From Fluviicoccus sp. (GTDB lineage: Bacteria > Pseudomonadota > Gammaproteobacteria > Pseudomonadales > Moraxellaceae), in the NCBI RefSeq assembly GCF_030646115.1, contig NZ_JAUSMX010000002.1, positions 1 through 64,000 of the forward strand: a stretch of 64,000 nucleotides of DNA, read 5' to 3'. Numbering within the stretch: position 1 is the first letter of the stretch; the number at the start of each line of letters is the position of its first letter. The notes beneath the pieces were generated by a model. It searched no databases. It saw only the letters and a list, made by a program, of their open reading frames with translations, and was not told where the DNA came from. The translations under genes were made by a program, and so were the position numbers. Shown in pieces: positions 1-10,378 of this stretch.

Positions 1-114
1 ATAGCCGTGGAAAGCTCGTTTTTGAGGCTATATCGGGTGGTATAGGCGAAAAAAGCGTGTACGAAATGAGCTTCCAGCGGATTTTTGCTTTCAGAGAATG
101 CAGGCGGTGGAAAT

Positions 115-708
115 TCAGGGATTTTTCACCACCCTGTTAAGGATACGGATCACCGCCATCGCCCGCTCGCTGTCCAGCGGCGCGGTCGGCTCATCCGCCA
201 GAATCACCGGCGGCCGGTTGACCAGGCCGCGCGCAATCGCTACCCGTTGCTGTTCGCCCCCGGAAAGCTGTGACGGCATGGCCTTGGCCCGGTGCTGCAC
301 ATCCAGCGCCGTCAGCAACTCCAGCGCTCTGGCCCGCGCCGCCCTGTTGGAGACACCCGCCAGCATCGGCAGCAGCGCGACATTGTCGGTGACATCCAGA
401 AACGGAATCAGGTACGGGGCCTGAAAGACAAAGCCGATCTTGTCCCGGCGCAACGCCCGCAAGTCACGCGCCTTCCAGCCGTTGTCGTAAATGACCTGAT
501 CGCCCAGCACCATGCGCCCGGCGGTGGGGTCAATCACCGCCCCCAGACACTTCAACAGCGTGCTCTTGCCGGAACCGGAAGGGCCGATCAGCCCCACCAC
601 TTCGCCCGGCGCCACGGCCATGTTGACGCCCTTCAGCGCATCCACGGCTGTGTCGCCACTGCCGTAACGCTTGGTCAGCCCCTCAATCAGAATGCCGTTG
701 CCGCTCAT
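115..708 (-). CDS. ABC transporter ATP-binding protein (MacB/LolD/DevA-like)
   Basis: Walker A GPSGSGKST, signature LSGGEQQR, Walker B VILADEPT; start chosen at MSGNGILIEG. Confidence 0.93.
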   Translation of the reverse strand: MSGNGILIEGLTKRYGSGDTAVDALKGVNMAVAPGEVVGLIGPSGSGKSTLLKCLGAVIDPTAGRMVLGDQVIYDNGWKARDLRALRRDKIGFVFQAPYLIPFLDVTDNVALLPMLAGVSNRAARARALELLTALDVQHRAKAMPSQLSGGEQQRVAIARGLVNRPPVILADEPTAPLDSERAMAVIRILNRVVKNP

Positions 709-709
709 C

Positions 710-1912
710 TCAACCTCCAATGGCTTCCGCCGGATCAACCCGTAGCGCCATGCGGATCGACACCAGGCTGGCCAGCACGCAAATGGCCATCACCACCAGA
801 AAGCCGGTGATGGAGTCCTGCGGCACCAGCAACACGTATTTGGGAAACAGCGGTGCGGCAAAGGTGGCGGTGATCTTGCCGACCACGAAGCCGATGAGCC
901 CCAACGCCACGGCCTGCTGCAAAATCATCGCGGCGATGGTGCGGTTGCGGGTGCCGAGCAGCTTCAGCACCGCGATTTCGCGGATCTTGTCCATGGTCAG
1001 GGTATAGATAATGAAGGCGACAATGGCGGCGCTGACTACGGCCAGGATCACCAGGAACATGCTGATCTGCTTGGCGGAGGTGGCAATCATCTTGCCGACC
1101 AGAATCTCCTCCATCTGCGGCCGCGTATACGCCGTGAGGCGCTGCCAGCGCCGGATACCGGCGGCGACGGCTTCCGGGGCTTGGCCCGGTTGCAGGCGCA
1201 CCAGCACGGCATTGACGTAGGCGTTACTGGTCTGGGATGCCATCACCGCTTCCAGCAGGCCGGGTGCGCCGGGGTGGTTGAAGGCCGGGTTGGCTTCGGT
1301 GCGGCGGCGGCCTTGAAGCACGGCGTCGTTATCCTTGAGGAATTGCGCGGTCTGGGCATCCTTGAGCGGAATGAACACCATGGGATCGCCGCCGGACGAC
1401 ACCATGCGCCGGGTGAGCCCGACAACGGTGAACAGGTTGCGGCGGATGCGGATGCGGTCGCCAAGCCGGAAACGGGTGGCGAGATCCGCCACGGCTTCGT
1501 AATGGCTGCGCGTCATGTGCCGTCCGGCCACCAGATACGGCGGCCGTCCGGGGGTGTCCGCTTGTCCGGGAGCCATGCCGACCACCATTGAGCGCACATC
1601 ACGGTCGCCCTGCCGCACCTGCATCGTCTGGTAGGTGACATTGGCCGCCTGCGCCACACCCGGCAGGCCGAGCAGGCTGAGATAGACGTCATCGCGGATA
1701 CTGGAGGATTCGGCATACGGCCCCAGAGTGTCCTGCTGCACCACCCACAGGTCGGCGCCGCTGTTATCCAGCAGGGCGCGGCCGTCATCCACCATGCCCC
1801 GGTACACCCCGGCCATGATCAGCGTCACGCCGATCAACAGCCCCAGCCCCATGCCGGTGAAGACGAACTTGCCCCAGGCATGGAGAATGTCCCGCCCGGC
1901 AAGGCTGATCAT
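710..1912 (-). CDS. ABC transporter permease (FtsX/MacB/DevC-like)
   Basis: N-terminal TM, large periplasmic domain, C-terminal FtsX-like TMs; adjacent to the ATPase. Confidence 0.9.
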   Translation of the reverse strand: MISLAGRDILHAWGKFVFTGMGLGLLIGVTLIMAGVYRGMVDDGRALLDNSGADLWVVQQDTLGPYAESSSIRDDVYLSLLGLPGVAQAANVTYQTMQVRQGDRDVRSMVVGMAPGQADTPGRPPYLVAGRHMTRSHYEAVADLATRFRLGDRIRIRRNLFTVVGLTRRMVSSGGDPMVFIPLKDAQTAQFLKDNDAVLQGRRRTEANPAFNHPGAPGLLEAVMASQTSNAYVNAVLVRLQPGQAPEAVAAGIRRWQRLTAYTRPQMEEILVGKMIATSAKQISMFLVILAVVSAAIVAFIIYTLTMDKIREIAVLKLLGTRNRTIAAMILQQAVALGLIGFVVGKITATFAAPLFPKYVLLVPQDSITGFLVVMAICVLASLVSIRMALRVDPAEAIGG

Positions 1913-3060
1913 TTTCCGGCTCCGGGGATGCGTTCCACGATCGTGATCCGGCTGTCCGCCTTCAGCGCCTTTGCGCTGTAAACCACCACCCGGTCGCCGC
2001 GCGCAACGCCGGACAGCACCTGCACCCGGCCCTCCAGATCACCGGCTCCCAGTTGCACCGGGGTGAACCGGACTCCGCCCTCCACCACCTTCCAGACCCC
2101 GGTTTCCCTGCCGTCCCGCCGCACAGCGGCATTGGGCAGAACCGGTGTTGCCGCCAGTGACGGCAAGGCCAAGGTGACTTCGGCCAACTCCCCCAGAGGC
2201 GGCAGGGGCGCAGGCAGTGTCAGGAACAGCACCTTGGCCCGGGTTTCCTCGGTCACGGCGTCAGCCATCGGCTCCACCCGCAATACGCGGCCGGCCAGTA
2301 CCTGTCCGGCCCGCGAGCGCAGCTCGATGCGGGCGGGCAACCCGGCGCGGAGACCGGCGGCGGTTACCTGATCAAAACGGGCGTTGACCCACAATCCGGC
2401 GGGGTCTATGACTTCGATCACGGCTTGTCCGGCAACGACGGTGGCGCCGGGGTCGGCATGCCGCGCCACCACAAGACCGTTCACCGGCGCGGTCAGTTGC
2501 AGGTTCCGCTGCTGCGCCGCCAGCGCCCCCCGATCAGCCGTGATCCGGCTCTGGTCTTCATGCAGGGCGGCCAGTCCGGCATCGGTAATCTGCAACTCCT
2601 GGCGCTTGGCGGCCAGCATTTCCTCACTGGTCAGGTTCGCTGCAAACAACTGCTCGTAGCGTTTCGCCTGGGCTTGTGCGTAGGTCTGCCGGGCCCGCGC
2701 TTCGCGAAGCTGGGCCTGGATGCGGCGGAATGCGGCGTCCTGAGCAAGCAGCCGCTGTTCCAGGTCCACCGGGTCCATGCCGCCAATCACCTGCCCGGCC
2801 TGCACACTGTCGCCCACATCCACTTCCAGCCGTTGCAAACGACCGGCGGCGGTGGGGCCAATGCTGACGAGATGACGGGACTCGACAACTCCCAGGCCAA
2901 AGAGCGACGGCGTCACGGCCGCCGTTTCCACCGTCGTCACCGTAACGGCCACCGGCGCAAGCGGCCCGGAACGCAGGGCGACAAAAATGAACAGGCCCAG
3001 CAGCGGCAGGATGACGGCCAGCAGCGCCAGCGCGCGGCCGGAGAAGGGAAAGCGTTTCAT
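1909..3060 (-). CDS. HlyD-family periplasmic adaptor (membrane fusion protein)
   Basis: N-terminal TM, biotinyl-lipoyl-like region (RLQRLEVDVGDSVQAGQVIG), beta-barrel domain; overlaps permease gene. Confidence 0.9.
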   Translation of the reverse strand: MKRFPFSGRALALLAVILPLLGLFIFVALRSGPLAPVAVTVTTVETAAVTPSLFGLGVVESRHLVSIGPTAAGRLQRLEVDVGDSVQAGQVIGGMDPVDLEQRLLAQDAAFRRIQAQLREARARQTYAQAQAKRYEQLFAANLTSEEMLAAKRQELQITDAGLAALHEDQSRITADRGALAAQQRNLQLTAPVNGLVVARHADPGATVVAGQAVIEVIDPAGLWVNARFDQVTAAGLRAGLPARIELRSRAGQVLAGRVLRVEPMADAVTEETRAKVLFLTLPAPLPPLGELAEVTLALPSLAATPVLPNAAVRRDGRETGVWKVVEGGVRFTPVQLGAGDLEGRVQVLSGVARGDRVVVYSAKALKADSRITIVERIPGAGK

Positions 3061-3659
3061 GCCGGACTCCGGATACCGCGCAGGTAAATGGCAAAGACCT
3101 TGGGCGCATCACGGCCAATGCGCTCCTCATCCCCGGCCAGCAGGGACTGCATCACCAGCCCCTGCAGCGTGCCGATAAACAGCGTGGCCGCCGCCCCGGC
3201 ATCCAGAGTTTCCGGCAGCTCCCCGCAGGACTTGCCCTGCGCAATCAGTCGGTGCAGGCGTTCGCTGTACCCGCCAATCAGCCGTAATACCCGGTTTTTG
3301 GCGGGGGTGTCTTCCGCGTGCTGCAACTCGCCAAAAATCATCCGGGGCACGCCGGGATGCTCCACCACAAAGGCGGCATGGGCCAGAAACATCGCTTGCA
3401 GGGCTGCCAACGGTGAATTCGGCCCTTGTGCTGCCTGGTCCAGACGTTTCATCAGGTGTTCCGCCACCCAGTCCATCACCGCCAGCCACAGTTCATCCTT
3501 GGTGGGAAAATGACGGAACAGCGCGCCTTGCGTCAGACCCATGTAACGGGCGATTTCGGTGGTGGTGATGTCGGCGGGATTTTGCCGGGCGGCCAGTTGA
3601 ATGACGGTTTGTATAGTGAGGGATCGCCGCTCTTCTGCGGGAAGTTTACCGGAGGTCAT
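3057..3659 (-). CDS. TetR/AcrR family transcriptional regulator
   Basis: N-terminal HTH (TTTEIARYMGLTQGALFRHFPTKDELW). Confidence 0.92.
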   Translation of the reverse strand: MTSGKLPAEERRSLTIQTVIQLAARQNPADITTTEIARYMGLTQGALFRHFPTKDELWLAVMDWVAEHLMKRLDQAAQGPNSPLAALQAMFLAHAAFVVEHPGVPRMIFGELQHAEDTPAKNRVLRLIGGYSERLHRLIAQGKSCGELPETLDAGAAATLFIGTLQGLVMQSLLAGDEERIGRDAPKVFAIYLRGIRSPA

Positions 3660-3672
3660 GCAGGGCGCCTGC

Positions 3673-3704
3673 GCTATAGTAAGTGACTTATTACTTACTA
3701 TAGC
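3673..3704. promoter_or_regulatory. Palindromic operator candidate upstream of tetR
   Basis: GCTATAGTAAGT-gacttatt-ACTTACTATAGC, perfect 12-bp inverted repeat 14 bp upstream of the tetR start. Confidence 0.75.
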
Positions 3705-3763
3705 ATTGATGGATTAAAGTTCAAGGTGAAAAACGGGCTGGCCAACTTTATATGGCAGGAAAC

Positions 3764-5194
3764 CTATAAGTGCTTTTTGACTCTACAGCCCGTCAACTGG
3801 AATGCGGCAACCCCCAGCGCCACCAGAACCAGCCCTGCCGCCACCGAAAAGGTGGCACTTAAACCACTCGTCATCGCCAGCGGCACGTCCGGCAAAGCTC
3901 TTTCCGAAGCCCTTACAAACACAGCACCCATCACCGAAGCCCCCGTCACAAAACCCAAATTGCGAGACAGGTTTAGTAAACCGGAAATGACGCCGCGCTG
4001 CTCCGGCCGGGCCTCGGCCAGCACTGCCGTATTATTCGCCGCCTGAAACAGCGCAAACCCCGCAGTCAAACTCATCAACGGCAACACATAACCGGAAACT
4101 CCCCACCCGGAGGGCGCCATTGATAGCATCACTACCCCGCTCAACATCACCATCAGTCCAGCCAATGTCATCAACGGCGCGCCAAAGCGGTCAACCAGGC
4201 GGCCGGACGGCACCCCCGCCAGCGCAGCCGATGCAGGTCCGGCGGACATGACCATTCCCATCATAGACGTCGACAAGTCCAGACTGCAGGAGAGATAAAA
4301 CGGCCCCACCACCAGCGTCGCCATCATCACCGTTGTCACCAGAGCGCTCATGATGAATCCGCTGCTGAATACCGCGTTCCGGAACAACGACAATCGGATA
4401 AGCGCTGAATCGGTTCGGGTTTCCACCCACAGAAACAAGGCCAGTCCGACCGCTGCAGCCATCAGAAGCGGCAGGTTGATCAAGCCTGCATTTCCCCGCC
4501 CCGTGGTCATGGCCAGCGCATACGCCGCCAGTGTCATAGCCAGCAGCATCATGCCGGGCAGGTCTAAACCGGCACGGCCGGTTCTTGCTGCAGTCTCATC
4601 GGCCGGAAGGTAACGGGAAGCAAGCCATGCAGCAATAAGACCCAATGGAAGATTGATCACAAACAGAAACCTCCAGTCGAACGTGGCAATCATCAGCCCG
4701 CCCAGCGTGGGCCCCAGTGCAGTGCCTACGGCTGACATGGCGCCCAGAAAGCCCATGGCGCTGCCTGTCCGTTGCTTTGGCACTGTCTCACCGACCAGGG
4801 CCAGAGTCAGTGCCATCATCACGGCAGCTCCCATTCCCTGCAGTGCGCGGGTGGCAATCAGCCATCCCAGCGACGGGGCCAGACTGCACAGAGCCGAGGC
4901 CACCGTAAACACCCCTATACCGGTCAGCAGCACGCGCCGACGGCCCAGCAGGTCGCCCAACCGGCCCGCACTGACTACCAGCGTAGTGACTGACAGCAGA
5001 TAGGCAATAACCACCCACTGGACATCGGCAAAGGGCGCATCAAACACCCGCGCCAGTGTCGGCAAGCCAACATTGGCGATACTGGATGCCAGCGAGGACA
5101 ACAGCACGATCAGCGACAGGCTGGCCAGCGGCCGGTTGCTACGGGATTCGGCTCCAAGGTGCGTGGCGGTCTTGGGGAGAATGGATAAGGACAT
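3764..5194 (-). CDS. MFS transporter, DHA2-like (copy 1)
   Basis: Multiple TMs, MFS motif GRLGDLLGRRRVLL; paralogue of 10482-11894. Confidence 0.92.
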   Translation of the reverse strand: MSLSILPKTATHLGAESRSNRPLASLSLIVLLSSLASSIANVGLPTLARVFDAPFADVQWVVIAYLLSVTTLVVSAGRLGDLLGRRRVLLTGIGVFTVASALCSLAPSLGWLIATRALQGMGAAVMMALTLALVGETVPKQRTGSAMGFLGAMSAVGTALGPTLGGLMIATFDWRFLFVINLPLGLIAAWLASRYLPADETAARTGRAGLDLPGMMLLAMTLAAYALAMTTGRGNAGLINLPLLMAAAVGLALFLWVETRTDSALIRLSLFRNAVFSSGFIMSALVTTVMMATLVVGPFYLSCSLDLSTSMMGMVMSAGPASAALAGVPSGRLVDRFGAPLMTLAGLMVMLSGVVMLSMAPSGWGVSGYVLPLMSLTAGFALFQAANNTAVLAEARPEQRGVISGLLNLSRNLGFVTGASVMGAVFVRASERALPDVPLAMTSGLSATFSVAAGLVLVALGVAAFQLTGCRVKKHL

Positions 5195-5249
5195 GGTGGC
5201 TGGCTCCTGAAAAATTCATGGTTTCCAGCAGCCTAATGCTCCATCTGTC

Positions 5250-5298
5250 GTGGCGGAAGACGCAGCATTTGCAGTTTAATAGTGCACTAAACGCCATA
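5250..5298. promoter_or_regulatory. Conserved intergenic operator-like block (copy 1)
   Basis: GTGGCGGAAGACGCAGCATTTGCAGTTTAATAGTGCACTAAACGCCAT, nearly identical to 11946-11994. Confidence 0.65.
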
Positions 5299-5326
5299 TA
5301 TTCGAAATTTGCCTGAGGAATGCATC

Positions 5327-6220
5327 ATGTCATCGCCGGATTTCAATCTGCTGCTAACGCTGGATGTGCTGCTGGCGGAAGGCAATGTGGCGCGTGCGGC
5401 GCGTCGCTTGCGACTGAGTCCGTCCGCCATGAGCCGGGCGCTGGCGCGCTTGCGGGAAACCACCGGCGATCCTCTGCTGGTGCGGGCCGGGCGCAGCCTG
5501 ACGCCCACGCCCCGCGCCCTGGAGTTGCGGGCACAGGTCAGCCGTCTGGTGGAAGAAGCAGAAACGTTGCTTCGACCGGCGGAACAGCCGGATCTGAAGC
5601 AGGTGGTGCGCAGTTTCACGCTGCGCACCCGCGAGGGCTTCGCCGAAAATTTCGGTCCGCCGCTGATCGCCCGCGCCGATCAGGAAGCTCCGGGTGTGCA
5701 GTTATGCTTCCTGCCGAAACTGGACCGGCATAGCACCCTGCTGCGCGACGGCACGGTGGATCTGGAAACCGGGGTGGTGGATGCGGCGCTGGGGCCGGAG
5801 TTGCGGGCGCAGGCCTTGTTCCACGACCGTTTTATCGGCGTGGTGCGCGAGGGGCATCCGCTAAGCCGGGGGAAGGTCACGGTGGAACGTTATACCGGCG
5901 GGCGGCATGTCGGCGTGTTGCGCGATGGTATGGATCACGCACCGATTGACGCAGCGCTGAATCCGCTGGGGCTGGAACGACGAGTGGCGACGATGGTCGG
6001 CGGTTTCGCCACCGCGCTGGCGCTGGCGCGGTCATCCGATCTGATCGCCACGGTGCCGGAGCGGCATTCGGGCAATCTGCGGCAGGGCATGTTCAGTTTC
6101 ACGCTGCCGGTGGCGGTGCCGGAGTTCGCGGTGTCGCTGTTGTGGCATCCGCGCCTGCAGGCGGACCCGGTGCATCGCTGGCTGCGGGAGATGGTCAGGG
6201 ACGTGTGCGCCGGGGAATAG
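5327..6220 (+). CDS. LysR family transcriptional regulator (copy 1)
   Basis: N-terminal LysR HTH (NVARAARRLRLSPSAMSRALARLRETTGDPLLVR); divergent from MFS gene. Confidence 0.93.
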   Translation: MSSPDFNLLLTLDVLLAEGNVARAARRLRLSPSAMSRALARLRETTGDPLLVRAGRSLTPTPRALELRAQVSRLVEEAETLLRPAEQPDLKQVVRSFTLRTREGFAENFGPPLIARADQEAPGVQLCFLPKLDRHSTLLRDGTVDLETGVVDAALGPELRAQALFHDRFIGVVREGHPLSRGKVTVERYTGGRHVGVLRDGMDHAPIDAALNPLGLERRVATMVGGFATALALARSSDLIATVPERHSGNLRQGMFSFTLPVAVPEFAVSLLWHPRLQADPVHRWLREMVRDVCAGE

Positions 6221-6372
6221 TCCGGACTTCCACAAGCCCCCCCATCCCGGGGGTACACGCCCCACACCTCCCTTCTTACACTTCCCTTACCCACACGGGC
6301 CCCACGCCCGTCTTCAGGGCGACCGGCCGACCGCAACGGCGCCCTTCTATTTGGAAGTCACGGAGACTGATC

Positions 6373-7470
6373 ATGCCCAACAACAAAAATCTTCTGGCCG
6401 CCGCCATTGCTGTCGCTCTGGTCACTCTCGTCAGCGGTTGCGTGTCCAACGCCGCCAAGACCGGAGGCGCGGACAGTGCGGCCCCGGCGGCTACGGCCAC
6501 ACAGTCCGCACAGGCTCCGGCAGCGGCCTCCGTCAGCAAGGGCAACGCCTCCGGGATTTCCGTACCTGTTACCGCCGTCAACCCGGAAGACCTTCTCGAC
6601 TACAACAAGACCATCGTGGTGCCCACGGCCTACGTGAAGTTCGTGGTCGATGGCAAGGTGGGGGTTTCCAAGCAAGGCAGCGCCCTGTCCACGCTGGGCG
6701 GCGGCAGCGCCAATTCGGTCAAGGCCAGCGCCAAATACCATCTCAGCGGCCTCGACAAGTCGCTGGCGCAGTCCATCGCCAAGAAAGCCTATGACGATTT
6801 CGTCGGCCAACTGCGCGCCGCCGGATACACCGTGCTGACCTGGAACGACATCAAGGGCCGCGATTACCTGCAAGGCATTGCCTTGGCCAAGACCGACGCC
6901 AAGTGGGGGCTGCCGGTGGAGTCGCCGGTGGGCAGCCCCGATACCCTGCTGGTGGCCGCGCCCAGCGATGAACAACAGATCAAGATAGGCTTTACCGGTC
7001 CGTTCTCCGAGTTCATCAGCATGGGCAAGCCGAAGATCAAGGATGCCACCATCCTTATTCCTACTTACACCATCGTCGCCCCGCAAATTTGGGGGGAAAC
7101 TGGCGCTTCTTACTCCACCATTTCCGCCGGTATCCAGACCGCGCCGGGCATGAACCTGCAAGCTGCGTCGGTCACCTGGATGGGCAAGCCGAAAACCCGC
7201 ATGATGCGTGGCATTCCCGGCGTGGCGACGAAAGCGCCAGTGCTGAATATCAGCACCAATGCCGGGACACTCAGCAAGACTGACACAACCTCCAATGCCG
7301 CCAATGCGCTCAGCAAGGGGCTGTCATTGTTGTCCGGTGCGGGCAGCATTTCCTCCACCAGCGCCGATTACACCTTCACTGTCAATCCAGCGGCCTACAC
7401 CAACGGCGCCATGAAGGGTATTGCCGCTTTCAATGCCGAAGTGGCGAAGGTGGCTCGCGAGGCCAAATAA
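6373..7470 (+). CDS. Putative secreted lipoprotein, unknown function
   Basis: Signal peptide with lipobox LVSGC; ORF with good start context. Confidence 0.75.
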   Translation: MPNNKNLLAAAIAVALVTLVSGCVSNAAKTGGADSAAPAATATQSAQAPAAASVSKGNASGISVPVTAVNPEDLLDYNKTIVVPTAYVKFVVDGKVGVSKQGSALSTLGGGSANSVKASAKYHLSGLDKSLAQSIAKKAYDDFVGQLRAAGYTVLTWNDIKGRDYLQGIALAKTDAKWGLPVESPVGSPDTLLVAAPSDEQQIKIGFTGPFSEFISMGKPKIKDATILIPTYTIVAPQIWGETGASYSTISAGIQTAPGMNLQAASVTWMGKPKTRMMRGIPGVATKAPVLNISTNAGTLSKTDTTSNAANALSKGLSLLSGAGSISSTSADYTFTVNPAAYTNGAMKGIAAFNAEVAKVAREAK

Positions 7471-7493
7471 ACACGGCCATTCAGCCAACAAAC

Positions 7494-7517
7494 GGGCGGC
7501 CCTTGAGCCGCCCTTTT
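7494..7517 (+). terminator. Rho-independent terminator
   Basis: GGGCGGC-ccttga-GCCGCCC-TTTT between convergent genes. Confidence 0.8.
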
Positions 7518-7535
7518 CATGTCCGGTCGGCCGGA

Positions 7536-8189
7536 CTATTTGCGGATCAGCCCCAGGCGCGAGGCGCTCAGGCTGGCTTCCGCACGCGAGGAAATTCCCA
7601 GCTTGCGGTAGATGTCCTTCACATAACCGCGTGTGGTGTGTGCGGAAATGCCCAGGCTGGCAGAGGCCTCGGCCACGCTCAGCCCGTTGGCGATCAACAC
7701 CAGCACTTCCTTCTCGCGTCCGGTCAGCTTTTCGGCTTCCGGGTTTTCGCGCAGGCGTTCCTGCTGCACGAAGAAATCCATCATCCGCCGGGCGACGCTG
7801 GGGGAAATCGGCGGCACACCTTCGCGAATTCCGGCCAGGGCGCGTTCAATGTCATCATCGCCCTGATCCTTAAGCAGATAGCCGCCCGCCCCGGCCCGCA
7901 GGGCGCTGAAGATGTGGGCGTCATCGTCGTAGATGGTGGCCACCACCACGGTGATGTTGCGTACCGCTGTCAGTTCCGGAATCAGTTCGACGCCGTTGCC
8001 GTCCGGCAGACCCAGATCCACAATCGCCATACCGAAGCTTTCGCGCTGCAACAGTTTGCGCGCAGCCGCCAGCGTGTGCGCCTGCCGCACCGTCCGGGTT
8101 GCGCCGCAGGCGGCCAGCACGCGCGCGGCCAGCCAGTCGGCCGTTTCCTTCACGTCCTCTACAATCAGCACCTGTTCGCGGTCTGTCAT
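7536..8189 (-). CDS. LuxR/NarL-type response regulator
   Basis: Receiver domain (VLIVEDV, MAIVDLGLPDGNG) plus LuxR HTH (LTGREKEVLVLIANGLSVAEASASLGISAHTTRGYVKDIYRKL). Confidence 0.92.
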   Translation of the reverse strand: MTDREQVLIVEDVKETADWLAARVLAACGATRTVRQAHTLAAARKLLQRESFGMAIVDLGLPDGNGVELIPELTAVRNITVVVATIYDDDAHIFSALRAGAGGYLLKDQGDDDIERALAGIREGVPPISPSVARRMMDFFVQQERLRENPEAEKLTGREKEVLVLIANGLSVAEASASLGISAHTTRGYVKDIYRKLGISSRAEASLSASRLGLIRK

Positions 8190-10378
8190 GTTGTTTCTCC
8201 TTGTCCTTCTGTCCGCACCGCCACCGGAATCCGGATATTCACCCGGCAACCGCCCTGCGGCGACGGACGCCACTCCGCCTGCCCGCCCAGTTCATCCACG
8301 CGGGAATGAATAATGTGATGCCCGCGCCCGCCAAGTTCCAATTGCGCAGGGTCGAAGCTTCCGTCATCGCTGACGGTCATGCACAGCCAGTCGTCTTCCA
8401 GCGTCATCGCCAGCTCCAGCCGCGACGCACCGGAATGCTTGATGGCGTTGGTGATGCATTCGCGCACCATGCGTTTCAGGTTGGCATACTGCCGTGCCGA
8501 CAGCATGACGCCCGACATGGCCTGCACCGGCGGCAACCTGATACCGAATGTGATCCCGGCGCGTTGCAGCCGCTCCGACGCTTCCTCGCGCATCAGCTGC
8601 GCGGCTTCGCTCAGGATGACGCTGCGTTCATCCAGCGTCGCCAGCATTTGCCGCAAATCGCGGATCGCCAGCCGCGCTTCCTCGCGCATGCCCGCTTCCT
8701 GACGCCCGTGCAAGATCGACAGCAGTCGCGCGCCCAAGTCGTCATGCAGGTCGCGTTTGATGCGGTCGCGTTCCAGTCGCGCGCCCTGCTGTCGGGCCGC
8801 CAGCGCCTCGCGCGCATGGCGGGCAATACCGTACAGTTCGCGGGCGGTGGCCAGATCGTCACGGTTGAACAGGCGGCCGCCGCGTTCGCAATAGGACAGC
8901 ATCACATGCCGCCCGTCCTCGACATCCGGCAGGCATAGCAGCAGGCCGTTGTCGGTCACCATGAAATCGCGGTCACCGTCGCGCCGTTCCATCACCAGAG
9001 GGCTGAAAATGCTGCGTATCACATCCGGCCAGTGCGCGCACAGCGCCTCGTCGGTCGGCAGGTCGAACAGGTGGCGGATGGCGCCCGCCTGCAGTTGTCG
9101 CGTCGAATTCCCACGCTGCAACAGACGCTCCACCAACCATTGCCGCAGCGGGAAGTACAGCCATCCTGCCACCCCGACGGCCAGGCTCAGCGCCATCCAG
9201 CCGTCGGTGCGCAGGAACCACACGGCAATGCCGTCCACCAGCAGCACCAGGATGCCGCCGAACAGCCAGCTCCATGCGGCCAGCCACCAATGCTCCAGCT
9301 GGAACAGGCGGTACCTGCTGATCCCGGCCGCCAGCCCCAGATACACAATCAGGAACACTCCCGATGACAGGCTTTGCGGCACCGGCGTCTTTACGCCCAT
9401 CATCAGTGGCACCACTTGCAGCGCCACAAACGCGCCGCTGCCCAGCAGGAAGGACAGCAACAGCCAGCGCAGGGCCATGCGCGACACCGGGTCGCGGCGT
9501 GACAAGCGCCACTGTTGCCAGGCACACCCCGCCCCCATCAGGAAAATCACCAGCAACCACAGATAGAAGCCTTGACTGAAGGTATCCGTCACCTGCCGGA
9601 TATCCGCGACCCAGGCCAGCAGCCCCAGCAGCAGCGCCAACACTGCCACCGGCCGGCGGGCCAGTGGCCGGGGGTAACTCCACAGCAGCGCCAGCATGGC
9701 GCAGTCAAACAGCAATGCGCCGCCATGATTGATGATGGACAGCAAGCGGAACAGGTCCGGATGCATCAGCAACTCGCGCGAGCTGTACAGGCTGGCCGAC
9801 CAGGTGCCCGCCGCAAAACCAGCTGCCGTCAACAGCAGCAGGTTGACCACGCGCTGGCGCGGCCGGAATACCCAGATGCCGCAACCGATGCCCAGCGCAA
9901 TGAGTCCGAAGCCCAATTGCAGCCAGAAAACGGCAGGAATATCCAGCGGTCCGCGCGGCCGCATCACCACCGGAAGTTCGCGGCCGTCCTGCAGCACCAG
10001 CCGTGCGCGGCCGCTTTGCCATTCCGCCAGCAGCGGTGCCTGGACCTTCATCAGGGTGTTATAGGCGCTGACCTTGTCCAGAAAGTCAGGCTCTTCCACC
10101 GCCAGCCAGGACGGCAGGGGCCGCAGGCGGCCGTCGGACTGGCGCAGTCCCGCCACGGCGGCTGGTTGCGGCTGGGATTCCGTGCTGACCAGCAGCACCT
10201 CGCCGTCGGCATGAAACCGGAATCCGGCCCAGGGCTGCAACAGCATGACACGCACCAGCCCGGTCACCATGATCGCCAGCAGGAAGGCAAGCACAAACCC
10301 GCGCGAAGCGGGAGACATACCGTGCCGGGCCTCTGGCGTAGCCGTTGATGCCGGGGATTGGGGTTGAACCGGGAGCAT
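8186..10378 (-). CDS. Membrane sensor histidine kinase (HisKA_3/NarX-like)
   Basis: Multiple TMs, dimerisation/phosphoacceptor DLHDDLGARLL, HATPase motifs; overlaps response regulator. Confidence 0.9.
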   Translation of the reverse strand: MLPVQPQSPASTATPEARHGMSPASRGFVLAFLLAIMVTGLVRVMLLQPWAGFRFHADGEVLLVSTESQPQPAAVAGLRQSDGRLRPLPSWLAVEEPDFLDKVSAYNTLMKVQAPLLAEWQSGRARLVLQDGRELPVVMRPRGPLDIPAVFWLQLGFGLIALGIGCGIWVFRPRQRVVNLLLLTAAGFAAGTWSASLYSSRELLMHPDLFRLLSIINHGGALLFDCAMLALLWSYPRPLARRPVAVLALLLGLLAWVADIRQVTDTFSQGFYLWLLVIFLMGAGCAWQQWRLSRRDPVSRMALRWLLLSFLLGSGAFVALQVVPLMMGVKTPVPQSLSSGVFLIVYLGLAAGISRYRLFQLEHWWLAAWSWLFGGILVLLVDGIAVWFLRTDGWMALSLAVGVAGWLYFPLRQWLVERLLQRGNSTRQLQAGAIRHLFDLPTDEALCAHWPDVIRSIFSPLVMERRDGDRDFMVTDNGLLLCLPDVEDGRHVMLSYCERGGRLFNRDDLATARELYGIARHAREALAARQQGARLERDRIKRDLHDDLGARLLSILHGRQEAGMREEARLAIRDLRQMLATLDERSVILSEAAQLMREEASERLQRAGITFGIRLPPVQAMSGVMLSARQYANLKRMVRECITNAIKHSGASRLELAMTLEDDWLCMTVSDDGSFDPAQLELGGRGHHIIHSRVDELGGQAEWRPSPQGGCRVNIRIPVAVRTEGQGETT

